In this document: in pieces, positions 1 through 8,816 of the stretch
Layout: the number at the start of each line of letters is the position of its first letter
Position numbering within the stretch: position 1 is the stretch's first letter
Source: Chromobacterium phragmitis
Lineage (GTDB): Bacteria > Pseudomonadota > Gammaproteobacteria > Burkholderiales > Chromobacteriaceae
Direction of reading: 5' to 3'
NCBI RefSeq assembly: GCF_003325475.1
Contig: NZ_CP029495.1
Span: forward strand, 4,278,001-4,342,000
Length of the DNA: 64,000 nucleotides
Program-made: the position numbers and the translations under genes
The notes under the pieces: generated by a model
Told to the model about the DNA's origin: nothing
The model's input: the letters and a program-made list of their open reading frames with translations, nothing else
Databases searched by the model: none

Positions 1-78
1 TTTTCAAGGTTTTAAGTCGCCGGTTGTTCGACGCGGCGCGACGGTAGCGCGCCGCTAGTTCCGGCGGCTCCTTGAAAA
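1..78. repeat. Nested inverted-repeat (cruciform-like) element
   Basis: Three nested inverted repeats are visible. TTTTCAAGG (1-9) pairs with CCTTGAAAA (70-78), CGCCGG (18-23) with CCGGCG (61-66), and GCGGCGCG (33-40) with CGCGCCGC (48-55). Together they can fold into one long interrupted stem. The element may begin before the window. It could be a REP-like intergenic repeat, or a terminator of a gene lying to the left; no gene is visible here to decide. Confidence 0.5.
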
Positions 79-127
79 TGGCTTTGAAGACGGGGTTTCG
101 CAGCGCTGTTGGGCCGCCTTTTCTTTC

Positions 128-161
128 GTCCATTTCTTTTGCTCCGCTAAAAGAAATGGAC
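128..161. repeat. Perfect 13-bp inverted repeat (hairpin)
   Basis: GTCCATTTCTTTT (128-140) is followed after an 8-nt loop by its exact reverse complement at 149-161. It lies with the other structured repeats between the window edge and the Sel1 gene. The stretch 1-282 holds no convincing gene. The hairpin resembles intergenic hairpin families of betaproteobacteria, but I cannot assign a family from one copy. Confidence 0.55.
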
Positions 162-235
162 CCATCAGCCGGGCGGAACCGACACCCAAACAATCGTCCG
201 CGCAGCGGACACAAAAATACTGACAAACCAATGCG

Positions 236-274
236 GTAAACGTTGGGCCTTATTTCATTCAGCCCAACCTACGG
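236..274 (-). repeat. Dispersed GGTTGGGCT repeat, partial copy
   Basis: Read on the - strand this stretch matches the left half of the longer dispersed repeat seen at 50035-50156: a CCGTAGGTTGGGCTGAAT block, then a GCCCAACG block and a TTACC end. The AGCCCAAC and GTTGGGC parts form a short hairpin. It lies directly downstream of the Sel1 gene stop. Confidence 0.6.
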
Positions 275-282
275 TCCTTCAT

Positions 283-1497
283 TTATCTATCACTGTCTAA
301 TACAGCAAGAAAATCCTCAGCGACACTAAGCTTTTTAACAAGCTCCAATGCTGCTCTCTCTTTATCTGACCCAATCACAGACGCCACTCTTTTCCAAGCC
401 TCTTCCGCATCATCCACCTGCCCACTATTTGCAGCAAGTCTAAATAGTGCAGCTGCACGCAATAAATCTTGAGCAACCCCCTTTCCTTCTTCAAACTTCC
501 TCCCAAGATTATACTGTGCATCTGCAGTACCTTGTGCAGCAGAAAGTCGATACCACTTAACCGCGTCAACATCGCTCTGTTTTACTCCCGTTCCGGCATT
601 ATACATCTCGCCCAAATTATCTTGGCCGCAAGCATCCCCTGCTTTTGCAGATCGCTCAAACCAATATATCGCCTTCTCAAAATCTTTCGAAACAATATCA
701 CCATACATATACCGATTTCCGATAAAGCACATGGCTCGCCCACTGCCATCATCTGCAGCCTTGTTTAGCCATTTCATAGCCAAAACTGCATCCTTTTCAG
801 TACCAATACCCTTTAGGTATAACATTCCCAACTGCATTTCCGCATCCTCATCCCCTTGCATTGCAGCTTGCTTATACAAAGAAAAGGCTTTGTTTATATC
901 CCTATCTACTCCCACCCCTTGGGCATACATATCGCCAAGCACTCTCTGAGCAATTGCATTTTTATTCTCGGATGCGAGACTCAACCAATACAAAGCTTCT
1001 TTACCATCAACATCTGTACGAGAAAATTTGTCGCCATTCAAATACAGAGAACCAAGCATAGCCTGCGCCATAGATTCGCCGCGCTTTGCAGCGAGAAGAT
1101 ACCACTTCACTGCCTCAGTGCCATTTTTAGCTACTCCTTTACCTTCCCAATACATTAGTCCTATATAATATGAAGCAGTCGCATCCCCTTCATTACTTGC
1201 CACAGTTAACCACTTCATTGCACGTACAAAATTTTCAGGCTCACTCAAATCATACAAGAAAAATAACCCTACCTCTCTCTTCTTGATGGACGTTCCATGC
1301 TCAGCACTTTTTTCAAGCGCATCGATAAGCCATGGCTGAACACTGCTTCCATTACCAACAACTTCCTCTTTAACTAGCCCTGTCGGATTTCCTAGTTTCG
1401 CACCCAAGCCACCATCAGCATGCGCTGCAATTGAAAAAACCAAAAAAACCATCGCCCCAACAATATAAAAATAGGAAATAAGCAATCTCACAGCCAT
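283..1497 (-). CDS. Secreted Sel1-repeat protein
   Basis: The 404-residue product starts with a hydrophobic signal peptide (about residues 1-27, ending near AHA-DG). It is followed from about residue 90 to 370 by roughly eight Sel1-type helical repeats with the usual A..WY..AA..G...A...LG..Y..G spacing. Sel1 repeats are protein-protein interaction scaffolds in periplasmic or secreted proteins; the specific partner cannot be read from sequence. The gene is clearly more AT-rich than its chromosomal surroundings, as is its upstream neighbour, suggesting acquisition. It lies 85 bp downstream of the membrane-protein gene at 1583-2545 in the same orientation. Function beyond the repeat class is unknown. 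Confidence 0.8.
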   Translation of the reverse strand: MAVRLLISYFYIVGAMVFLVFSIAAHADGGLGAKLGNPTGLVKEEVVGNGSSVQPWLIDALEKSAEHGTSIKKREVGLFFLYDLSEPENFVRAMKWLTVASNEGDATASYYIGLMYWEGKGVAKNGTEAVKWYLLAAKRGESMAQAMLGSLYLNGDKFSRTDVDGKEALYWLSLASENKNAIAQRVLGDMYAQGVGVDRDINKAFSLYKQAAMQGDEDAEMQLGMLYLKGIGTEKDAVLAMKWLNKAADDGSGRAMCFIGNRYMYGDIVSKDFEKAIYWFERSAKAGDACGQDNLGEMYNAGTGVKQSDVDAVKWYRLSAAQGTADAQYNLGRKFEEGKGVAQDLLRAAALFRLAANSGQVDDAEEAWKRVASVIGSDKERAALELVKKLSVAEDFLAVLDSDR

Positions 1498-1582
1498 TAC
1501 TCCTCAATACAATTAAGCATTAGATTTTAATTCGCCTTACAAACACTACTTGCCAGAATGCATACAATCCAATTCACCAATC

Positions 1583-2545
1583 TTACGACCCATCACGAGT
1601 ACCATTATACTTTCCCAAAAAGGCAGCTGGATACCTCTTAAATTCTGTTTCGAATCTATTTGCAGCGCTCCACAGAAACAGCGAAGGCACTAGCCAAATT
1701 ATTACACAGGCAATAAATACGCCTCCCGACACACCCTCAACCTTTTCCAGCCTTGGCATATTTTTCAACAAAAAAGCCAAAACAGAAATTTCCACAACAA
1801 CAATAAAGACCGCATTTGAATGCTCCCTCAAATGAGAGTAAGTATCCCTTACATCACGAGCCCCTTCCATACCTCTTGCTCTCGTCAGCATTTTATAAGA
1901 ATGATACAACTCTCTCCTACCAGCCGCACTCCATATTCTAAATATAATCACATACTGAAAGAAACCAATCCATAGCGCAGGCATAACGACAAATGACCAC
2001 ACAGACAAATCAGAGAATAAATATGAAACTGAAAACATCACAAAGGAAAACAGCATAGCAAATAGAGCTGAAAATTTATATCCAACTCCATCAACAACCT
2101 TGCCATCTTTTTTTACATACCAAAACACCATCAAAACCAATGAAAGCAACAATAAGACCATTACAAATGAATCATGCAATCCAAAAAAAATACCCTTAGA
2201 GACGCAAAAGCAATTAACCAAATTTAAAACCAAACCAAGCCAAAAATATCGAGAAAGCCTCTCAATATTCCAAGCCCCAAATCTTCCGAAATGCATAACA
2301 GCTATAGGCATACTGGCAAAATAGCAATATACAAAACCAAGAAAGCAAAGCATAACCAATTGCCAGCTCTGCCCCTCCTTCAGAATCGACTTCAAATTCT
2401 GAATATCAAAACTAGAAACATCTATCTTATTTTCAATAATAATAAAAACACAAATTGACCCTACAATGAAACCAAAAAAATACCTTACAAGATAAGCCTC
2501 CCACCACCTATGCGGCGTTCCATCACTTGATTTCTCTTTACTCAC
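1583..2545 (-). CDS. Polytopic membrane protein, unknown function
   Basis: This 320-residue protein has about seven or eight hydrophobic segments (for example near residues 21-40, 60-82, 100-118, 126-143, 158-178, 182-204, 245-263 and 275-297). A short polar stretch of about 40 residues (around 205-245, rich in Arg, Tyr and His) sits between segments. I do not recognise the family. Base composition is AT-rich like the downstream Sel1 gene and unlike valS, so the two may form a small transferred unit. It begins just below the valS terminator, so it probably has its own promoter in the short gap. Confidence 0.65.
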   Translation of the reverse strand: MSKEKSSDGTPHRWWEAYLVRYFFGFIVGSICVFIIIENKIDVSSFDIQNLKSILKEGQSWQLVMLCFLGFVYCYFASMPIAVMHFGRFGAWNIERLSRYFWLGLVLNLVNCFCVSKGIFFGLHDSFVMVLLLLSLVLMVFWYVKKDGKVVDGVGYKFSALFAMLFSFVMFSVSYLFSDLSVWSFVVMPALWIGFFQYVIIFRIWSAAGRRELYHSYKMLTRARGMEGARDVRDTYSHLREHSNAVFIVVVEISVLAFLLKNMPRLEKVEGVSGGVFIACVIIWLVPSLFLWSAANRFETEFKRYPAAFLGKYNGTRDGS

Positions 2546-2572
2546 AAAACCCCCTTGTCATATTCCGTGGGC

Positions 2573-2599
2573 AAAAAAAGAGGCGGGATTCCGCCTCTT
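2573..2599 (-). terminator. Rho-independent terminator of valS
   Basis: A 9-bp GC-rich stem (2578-2586 with 2591-2599, GATT loop) is followed on the - strand by a run of seven T (A on the + strand at 2573-2579). It lies 13 bp past the valS stop. Confidence 0.88.
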
Positions 2600-2611
2600 G
2601 CGAGAATCAAA

Positions 2612-5431
2612 TCAGCCTAGCTTAACCAGCTGCGCCTTAATCTTCTCCAACTTATCCGTAAACTCCGCCACCTGAGCCTTGTCCCGCTCAACCAAATGCG
2701 CCGGTGCCTTGTCGACGTAGCCCGGCTTCTCCAGTTTGGCGGTCAGCTTGGCCAGCTCGGCCTCCACCTTGCCCTGCTCCTTGGTCAGGCGCGCGGTTTC
2801 GGCGGCTTTGTCCACCTCCACCTTCAGCATCAGGCGGGCTTCGCCGGACATCGCCACCGGGGCGTCGTCTTCCGGCAGCTTGGACACCAGCGTGCCTTCG
2901 GTCAGACGGGCCAGCAGCTTCAGATAAGGCACGAAGTCGGCGATGGAGGCGTCGGCGGTTTCGATGAACAGCGGGGCCTTGACGGCCGGGCCGATGCCCA
3001 TTTCGCCGCGCAGATTGCGCACCGCGTTGACCATGTCCTTGAACGCGTCCATGCGGGCGTTGGCTGCCGCGCTGATCTTGCTCTCGTCCGCCACCGGCCA
3101 CGGAGCCAGCATCAGCGAGTCCGCCTTCTTGGCGTTGGCCAGCGGGGCCACGGTCTGCCACAGCTCTTCGGTGATGAAGGGCATCAGCGGGTGGTTCAGG
3201 CGCAGCGCCACTTCCAGCACGCGCACCAGGGTGCGGCGGGTGGCGCGCTGCTGGGCTTCGTTGCCGCCCTGGATCTGCACCTTGGCCAGTTCCACGTACC
3301 AGTCGCAGTACTCGTTCCAGATGAATTCGTAGATCACCTGGGCGGCGATGTCGAAGCGGTAGGTTTCCAGCGCGTTGGTGACGTCGATCTCGGCCTGTTG
3401 CAGGCGGCCGATGATCCACTGGTCGACGAAGCTGTATTCCAGCGGCAGGCTTTCATCCTGGCCGCAGTCCTTGCCGCCCACGTTCATCATCACGAAGCGG
3501 GTGGCGTTCCACAGCTTGTTGCAGAAGTTGCGGTAGCCTTCGGCGCGCTTGAAGTCGAAGTTGACCGAGCGGCCCAGCGTGGCGTAGCTGGCCATGGTGA
3601 AGCGCAGCGCGTCGGTGCCGTAAGCCGGGATGCCTTCCGGGAACAGCTTCTCGGTGGCCTTGGCGATGGCCGGGGCCTTTTCCGGGCGGCGCAGGCCGGT
3701 GGTGCGTTTCTCCACCAGCGGCTCCAGCGCGATGCCGTCGATCAGGTCCACCGGATCGATCACGTTGCCCTCGGACTTGGACATCTTCTTGCCTTCGTGA
3801 TCGCGCACCATGCCGTGGATGTAGACATCCTTGAACGGCACCTTGCCGGTGAAGTGCTTGGTCATCATGATCATCCGGGCTACCCAGAAGAAGATGATTT
3901 CGTAGCCGGTCACCAGCACGTTGGAGGTGAGGAAAGCTTTCAGGTCCGGGGTTTCTTCCGGCCAGCCCAGGGTGGAGAACGGCACCAGGGCGGAGCTGAA
4001 CCAGGTGTCCAGCACGTCCTGCTCGCGGCGCAGCGTCTTGCCCGGGGCCTTGGCCTGGGCTTCGGCTTCAGTGCGGCCGACGTAGATGTTGCCGTCTTCG
4101 TCGTACCAGGCCGGGATTTGATGGCCCCACCACAGCTGACGGGAGATGCACCAGTCCTGGATGTTCTTCATCCACTGGTTGTAGGTGTTGACCCAGTTTT
4201 CCGGCACGAAGCGCACTTCGCCGGATTCCACCGCCTCGATCGCCTTGGCGGCGATGGATTGGCCGGTGGCATCGCCGTCGGCGACCTTGTTCATGGCCAC
4301 GAACCATTGGTCGGTCAGCAGCGGCTCGATCACGGTGCCGGTGCGGTCGCCGCGCGGCACCATCAGCTTGTGCGGCTTGGTTTCCAGCAGCAGGCCTTGG
4401 GCTTGCAGGTCAGCCAACATGGCCTTGCGGGCCTCTTGAGCGGTAAGGCCGGCGTAGGCGGCCGGCAACTCGATGGTGCCTTGGGCGGCGCCGTCGAAGC
4501 CGAAGATTTGCGCCTTGGCCAGAATCTTGGCTTCCAGGCTCATCACATTGATCAGCTGAGTGCCGTGGCGCTTGCCCACTTCGTAGTCGTTGAAGTCGTG
4601 CGCCGGGGTGATCTTGACGAAGCCGGTGCCGAACTCCTTGTCCACGTACTCGTCGGCGATCACCGGGATGGTGCGGCCGGTGAGCGGCAGCTCAAGCTGC
4701 TTGCCCAGCAGGTGCTGGTAGCGCTCGTCGTCCAGGGCGATGGCCACGGCCACGTCGCCCAGCAGGGTTTCCGGACGGGTGGTGGCGACGGTGACATATT
4801 CATCGCTGCCGACAACCGGGTACTTGATGTGCCACATGTGGCCGTCTTCTTCCTCGGATACCACTTCGAGGTCGGAGATGGCGGTGCCCAGCTTGGCGTC
4901 CCAGTTGGACAGGCGCTTGCCGCGGTAGATCAGGCCTTGCTCGTACAGGCGGACGAAGACTTCGGTCACCACCTCGGCGCGGACGTCGTCCATGGTGAAG
5001 TATTCGCGGTCCCAATCCACCGAGCAGCCGACGCGGCGCATCTGGCTGGTGATGGTGCCGCCGGATTTTTCCTTCCATTCCCAGATCTTGCTGGTGAACG
5101 CTTCGCGCCCCATGTCGTGGCGGTTCAGGCCCTGGTCGGCCAGCTGGCGCTCCACCACGATCTGGGTGGCGATGCCGGCGTGGTCGGTGCCCGGCACCCA
5201 CACGGTGTTGTGGCCCTTCATCCGGTAGAAGCGGGTCAGGCCATCCATGATGGTCTGATTGAAGGCATGGCCCATGTGCAGCGTGCCGGTCACATTGGGC
5301 GGCGGCAGCTGGATGGCGAAGGACGGCTTGGACGCGTCCATGCTCGGCTTGAAGTAGCCGGCCTGTTCCCAGTGTTGGTACCAACGGCGCTCGAGATCGC
5401 CCGGTTCATAGCTCTTGGCAAGTTGTTCCAT
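2612..5431 (-). CDS. valS: Valyl-tRNA synthetase
   Basis: Class I aminoacyl-tRNA synthetase that charges tRNA-Val in the cytoplasm and edits misactivated threonine. The HIGH-type signature is HMGH at about residue 52, preceded by PPPNVTGTL, and the KMSKS loop (KKMSKSEGN) lies at about residue 547. The C-terminus has the valine-enzyme coiled-coil arm (the EQGKVEAELAKL region). I chose the ATG at 5431 (MEQLAKSYEPGDLERRW), which gives 939 residues. The frame stays open 28 codons further, to 5515, but that extension lacks family character. The gene ends at a strong terminator and starts divergently from the amidohydrolase gene. Confidence 0.96.
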   Translation of the reverse strand: MEQLAKSYEPGDLERRWYQHWEQAGYFKPSMDASKPSFAIQLPPPNVTGTLHMGHAFNQTIMDGLTRFYRMKGHNTVWVPGTDHAGIATQIVVERQLADQGLNRHDMGREAFTSKIWEWKEKSGGTITSQMRRVGCSVDWDREYFTMDDVRAEVVTEVFVRLYEQGLIYRGKRLSNWDAKLGTAISDLEVVSEEEDGHMWHIKYPVVGSDEYVTVATTRPETLLGDVAVAIALDDERYQHLLGKQLELPLTGRTIPVIADEYVDKEFGTGFVKITPAHDFNDYEVGKRHGTQLINVMSLEAKILAKAQIFGFDGAAQGTIELPAAYAGLTAQEARKAMLADLQAQGLLLETKPHKLMVPRGDRTGTVIEPLLTDQWFVAMNKVADGDATGQSIAAKAIEAVESGEVRFVPENWVNTYNQWMKNIQDWCISRQLWWGHQIPAWYDEDGNIYVGRTEAEAQAKAPGKTLRREQDVLDTWFSSALVPFSTLGWPEETPDLKAFLTSNVLVTGYEIIFFWVARMIMMTKHFTGKVPFKDVYIHGMVRDHEGKKMSKSEGNVIDPVDLIDGIALEPLVEKRTTGLRRPEKAPAIAKATEKLFPEGIPAYGTDALRFTMASYATLGRSVNFDFKRAEGYRNFCNKLWNATRFVMMNVGGKDCGQDESLPLEYSFVDQWIIGRLQQAEIDVTNALETYRFDIAAQVIYEFIWNEYCDWYVELAKVQIQGGNEAQQRATRRTLVRVLEVALRLNHPLMPFITEELWQTVAPLANAKKADSLMLAPWPVADESKISAAANARMDAFKDMVNAVRNLRGEMGIGPAVKAPLFIETADASIADFVPYLKLLARLTEGTLVSKLPEDDAPVAMSGEARLMLKVEVDKAAETARLTKEQGKVEAELAKLTAKLEKPGYVDKAPAHLVERDKAQVAEFTDKLEKIKAQLVKLG

Positions 5432-5637
5432 GGTGCTGAATCTTGGTTTTCTGGATGGAAAAAATGGTTCGATTATAACCGTATTTCCTTGCCGAAAGTC
5501 AGGTTTGGCGGACATTTCAAGCGAACCGGCCGTTTTGCTGGGGCGGCCTCCGCCGCCGGCCGGGCCATGAGACCATCCCTCCGCCGTTCACGCTGCCGGC
5601 AAACGGCGCCGGCTTATTCCCTGGAGGATGTGCAGCC

Positions 5638-7560
5638 ATGAGCGATCACCACCAACACGAACACCACCTGGGCTGCGCCTGCTGCGCGCTGCCGCTGCTG
5701 GGCCAGCTGGATCAGACTCAGTTTTCGCCGGATGGCTTGCGGCAGGAATTGGATGCCTTGGCGTCGGAGATCGGCCAGCGCTTCCCGCGCCCAGCCAAGA
5801 TGGAAAACGCCATTTTCCACGGCGGCATCATCCGTCCGCTCGCCGCGGCCGGCGCGGAGCAGGTGGAGGCGCTGGGCATCGCCGGCGGCGGCATCGTGGC
5901 GGCTGGCGATCTGATCTCGGTGCGGGCGGCGATGGCCAGCCACCAACCGTGCCGCGAAATCCATCTGGAAGGCCGCGCGCTGCTGCCGGGCCTGATCGAT
6001 CCCCACATGCACATTCTGCCCAGCGCCATCTTCAAAAGCTGGCTGCCGCTGGGCGCCTTCGGCCTGACCCGTCCCGGCCAGGACAGCGAGGACGCTCAGG
6101 TGCTGAACCCCGATTACAGCTTCGACCAGATCAAGAGCAAGCTGGCGCCGGCCATCCAGGCGGCCCAGAGCCAAGCCAGCGCCGCGCAGCCGGCCTGGGT
6201 GCTGGGTTTCGGCGTGGACCCCTCGCTGATGCGGCAGTGGACCAATATCGACGCCGGCGTGCTGGACCAGCTGGCGCCCGCCGCAGACAACGTCGCCGTA
6301 TTCCTGCTCAACGCCTCCGGCCACATCGGCTACGCCAACACCGCCGCGATGAAGGCGGCGGAGCTGAGCGAACAGGAAATGGCCCATTGCCAGGGCGTGC
6401 TGACCGAAGCCAGCATCGCCAAGATCATCGGCAAGATACCGCCCAAACTGCTGGCCAAGGACCTGCTGCTCAACCTGCTGCAAGTGCTGCACGACGCCTC
6501 GGCCCGCGGCAACACCACGCTGTTCGACGCCGGCCTGGGCTCTTCGCTGAAGGAGCTGGAGGTGCTGCTGCTGAAAACCATCGCCGACAACGGCCTGTCC
6601 CCGGTGCGCATCGCCGGCGCGCTGTACTCCAACGAGCTGCCGCAAATGGTGCAGTGGATGCGCCGATATCAGCCCGAGCCGGACAGCCGGACGCCCTCCA
6701 ACTTCAGCGTCAAGGCACTGAAGCTGGTGGCGGACGGCTCCAACCAGGGTCTGACCGGCTTCCAGTTCCGCCCTTACCTGCATGCCGCGAAACACGCGGT
6801 GCCGGACGTGCCGCCCGTGGGCCTGTTCAACTTCCGCATTCCCGGCGAGCCCGCGCCGGACGGGGAAAGCCGCATGCCGGACTCGCTGGCCAGCTATCTG
6901 AATCTGGCGCTGGGGCGCGGCTGGCCGGTGCTGGTGCATTCCAACGGCGACCATTCGATGGAGGTGGTGCTGGACAGCTATCAACAGGCGCTGGAGGCCA
7001 CCGGCGCGGACGCCCAGGCGCTGCGGCTGCGGGTGGAGCACGCCTCGCTGCTCACCGACGCCGCGCTGGGCCGCATGGCCAAGCTGGGCCTGTCGCCCAG
7101 CTTCCTGATCGGCCACGTCGGCTACTGGGGCCACGCCTTCCAGGGCGAAATCCTGGGCGAGGCGCGCGCGGAGCTTCTGGATCGCTGCAAATCGGCAAGC
7201 GACGCCGGCATGCGCTTCACCTTGCACTCGGACCATTTCGTCTCGCCGCTGGGCTCCTTGCGGATGGCGGAACAGGCGATCTACCGCAAGATGGAAGGCG
7301 CTCCGGGCGAGAGCAAGCCAGTGTTGAACGCCGAGGAATGCCTCAGCCACCGGCAAGCGATGGCCGCCGTCACGCTGGATGCGGCCTGGCAATGCCACAT
7401 GGAGCAAATGACGGGCTCGCTGGAAGCCGGCAAACAAGCCGACCTGGTGATTCTGGACCAAGATCCGCTGGACCCGGCCATCGCAGACCTGCGCCACATC
7501 GTCGTCCATGAAACCTGGCGCGGCGGCGCCAGGGTTTACGCCAACCAGCGCACCCATTAA
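5638..7560 (+). CDS. Amidohydrolase family 3 (YtcJ-like) metal-dependent hydrolase
   Basis: This 640-residue protein has the amidohydrolase layout. A small N-terminal beta domain leads into LPGLIDPHMHIL (HxH metal ligands at about residue 122-124), then come His-containing strands (VLVHSNGDHS near 434, VEHAS near 463), the HSDHF Asp motif near residue 530 and the closing GKQADLVILDQDPL strand. Members of this family hydrolyse C-N bonds in small molecules; the substrate here is unknown. The first 20 residues are unusual: five His in the first ten residues, then CACC. A GGAG box sits about nine bases before the ATG. It is monocistronic, divergent from valS and followed by a hairpin. Confidence 0.85.
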   Translation: MSDHHQHEHHLGCACCALPLLGQLDQTQFSPDGLRQELDALASEIGQRFPRPAKMENAIFHGGIIRPLAAAGAEQVEALGIAGGGIVAAGDLISVRAAMASHQPCREIHLEGRALLPGLIDPHMHILPSAIFKSWLPLGAFGLTRPGQDSEDAQVLNPDYSFDQIKSKLAPAIQAAQSQASAAQPAWVLGFGVDPSLMRQWTNIDAGVLDQLAPAADNVAVFLLNASGHIGYANTAAMKAAELSEQEMAHCQGVLTEASIAKIIGKIPPKLLAKDLLLNLLQVLHDASARGNTTLFDAGLGSSLKELEVLLLKTIADNGLSPVRIAGALYSNELPQMVQWMRRYQPEPDSRTPSNFSVKALKLVADGSNQGLTGFQFRPYLHAAKHAVPDVPPVGLFNFRIPGEPAPDGESRMPDSLASYLNLALGRGWPVLVHSNGDHSMEVVLDSYQQALEATGADAQALRLRVEHASLLTDAALGRMAKLGLSPSFLIGHVGYWGHAFQGEILGEARAELLDRCKSASDAGMRFTLHSDHFVSPLGSLRMAEQAIYRKMEGAPGESKPVLNAEECLSHRQAMAAVTLDAAWQCHMEQMTGSLEAGKQADLVILDQDPLDPAIADLRHIVVHETWRGGARVYANQRTH

Positions 7561-7576
7561 CGCAGCGCCCCCCTGC

Positions 7577-7604
7577 GCGGCCTGTCCGGCAACGGGCAGG
7601 CCGC
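7577..7604 (+). terminator. Hairpin after the amidohydrolase gene
   Basis: GCGGCCTGTCC and GGGCAGGCCGC form an 11-bp stem (one G-T pair) around a GGCAAC loop, 16 bp after the stop codon. The following sequence is only weakly T-rich, so termination is likely but may be inefficient. Confidence 0.5.
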
Positions 7605-7619
7605 TTGCTATATTTGAGC

Positions 7620-8738
7620 ATGGAGCCCGCCCCGCCACCGCAGGTACGCCACGTGTCCATCCCCAGCGCCGCCATGCCCCCGCCCCTGTCCTGCCGCGCG
7701 TTGCTGTGGCTGGCGCTGGCCTGGGCCGCGGCCAGCCCGATCCATGCCGAGCCGGCGGCACAAGCGGAAGCCGTCGCGCCGGCTTCCGGCCCGCCGGCCC
7801 AGCCCGGCCGGCGCGTGCTGCTGATCGCCTACGAGCTGCGCAACGGCGGCATCTCCAAAACCACCCGCAGTTTTCTGGACGCCGCCAACCGCCTGCGATG
7901 GAAAGTCAAGGTGGCTGACGCCAGAAGCAGCGCCGCCGCGGTGAAGGAGCAATTGCTGTTGCAGGCCACCGCCCCTGACATCTCCGGGGTGACGCTGATC
8001 GGCACCGACAGCGCGCCCTTCCACCTGGAGCTGGCCATGCTCAAGCAGATGGGCAAAGTCGCCGTGGGCTGGCACGCGGGCAGCGTGCCCGGCCCCAGCC
8101 CCGAACTGTTCGCCAACATCACCACCGACCCGCTGTCGGTGGCCAAAACCGCGGTGGACTACGCGATAGGCAGCAGTACCGGGCCGATGGGCGCTGTCAT
8201 CTTCACCGACTCCCATTTTTCCATTGCCATGCGTAAGGCCAAGGCGATGCAGGACGCGCTGCTGCGCTGCAAGCGCTGCAAAGTGCTGGCGGTGCGCGAC
8301 GTGGACCTGAGCCAGACCGAGAAGACCATTCCCAAGCTGGTGCCGGAGCTGGCCCGGCAATACGGCAAGGCCTGGACCCATACGCTGGGCATCAACGACC
8401 TCTATTTCGACAACATCAATTTCCCGCTGCACCAGGCGGGCCGGCCTGACATCGTCAACATCTCAGCCGGCGACGGCTCCAACTCGGCGCTGAACCGCAT
8501 CCGGGAAGGCATCTCGCAGCAGAAGGCCACCGTGGCCGAACCCTGCAATCAGCAAGGCTGGCAGATGGCGGACGAGTTGAACCGCGGCTTCGCCCGCCAA
8601 CCACCCAGCGGCTTCGTCAGCAAACCCTTGCTCGTCACCCAGGAGAAGCTGGCCGGCCGCGGCCGGGACGGCGACATCGAGGACGACGCCGCCTACCGCC
8701 GCGCCTATCTCGCCATCTGGTTCCCCGGCGCGCGCTGA
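7620..8738 (+). CDS. Periplasmic substrate-binding-like protein, ligand unknown
   Basis: The protein is a periplasmic binding protein of the LacI/ribose-binding (type 1) fold. An alternating alpha/beta pattern begins at RRVLLIAYELRNGG, with a GWHAG turn, a FTDSHFSIAMRKAKAM helix and a later LGINDLYFD segment. A hydrophobic signal segment (SCRALLWLALAWAAASPIHA) precedes the mature part. The start is uncertain: ATG 7620, GTG 7653 and ATG 7674 are all possible and none has a good ribosome-binding site; I use 7620. No ABC permease or ATPase gene is adjacent, so it may be an orphan sensor or chemoreceptor partner. It lies 78 bp upstream of bcsE in the same direction, but a role in cellulose synthesis is only a positional guess. 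Confidence 0.7.
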   Translation: MEPAPPPQVRHVSIPSAAMPPPLSCRALLWLALAWAAASPIHAEPAAQAEAVAPASGPPAQPGRRVLLIAYELRNGGISKTTRSFLDAANRLRWKVKVADARSSAAAVKEQLLLQATAPDISGVTLIGTDSAPFHLELAMLKQMGKVAVGWHAGSVPGPSPELFANITTDPLSVAKTAVDYAIGSSTGPMGAVIFTDSHFSIAMRKAKAMQDALLRCKRCKVLAVRDVDLSQTEKTIPKLVPELARQYGKAWTHTLGINDLYFDNINFPLHQAGRPDIVNISAGDGSNSALNRIREGISQQKATVAEPCNQQGWQMADELNRGFARQPPSGFVSKPLLVTQEKLAGRGRDGDIEDDAAYRRAYLAIWFPGAR

Positions 8739-8816
8739 GCCCGCCTCCTTTGCTACGCGAGTGGCGGCGCCGCTCCCCCGCTGCTATTCCTGAAAAGACG
8801 CCTTCCGGTAAGCGCG

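Noticed and set aside
600..1240. Periodic pattern in the Sel1 gene as a CRISPR or DNA repeat array
   Set aside because: The periodicity is at the protein level (about 36 residues); the DNA units are not conserved and the frame is fully open.
2696..5641. Open frame of 981 codons on the + strand opposite valS
   Set aside because: It mirrors valS codon for codon, is rich in Gly, Val, His and Gln as expected for the antisense of a high-GC gene, and has no family character.
5614..7761. Open frame of 715 codons on the - strand opposite the amidohydrolase
   Set aside because: Antisense shadow of a recognisable enzyme; composition is dominated by Gly, Arg, Ala and Gln with no motifs.
7605..8738. 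Assigning the binding protein at 7620-8738 to a sugar ABC transporter
   Set aside because: No permease or ATPase gene is adjacent, and the fold alone does not give the ligand.
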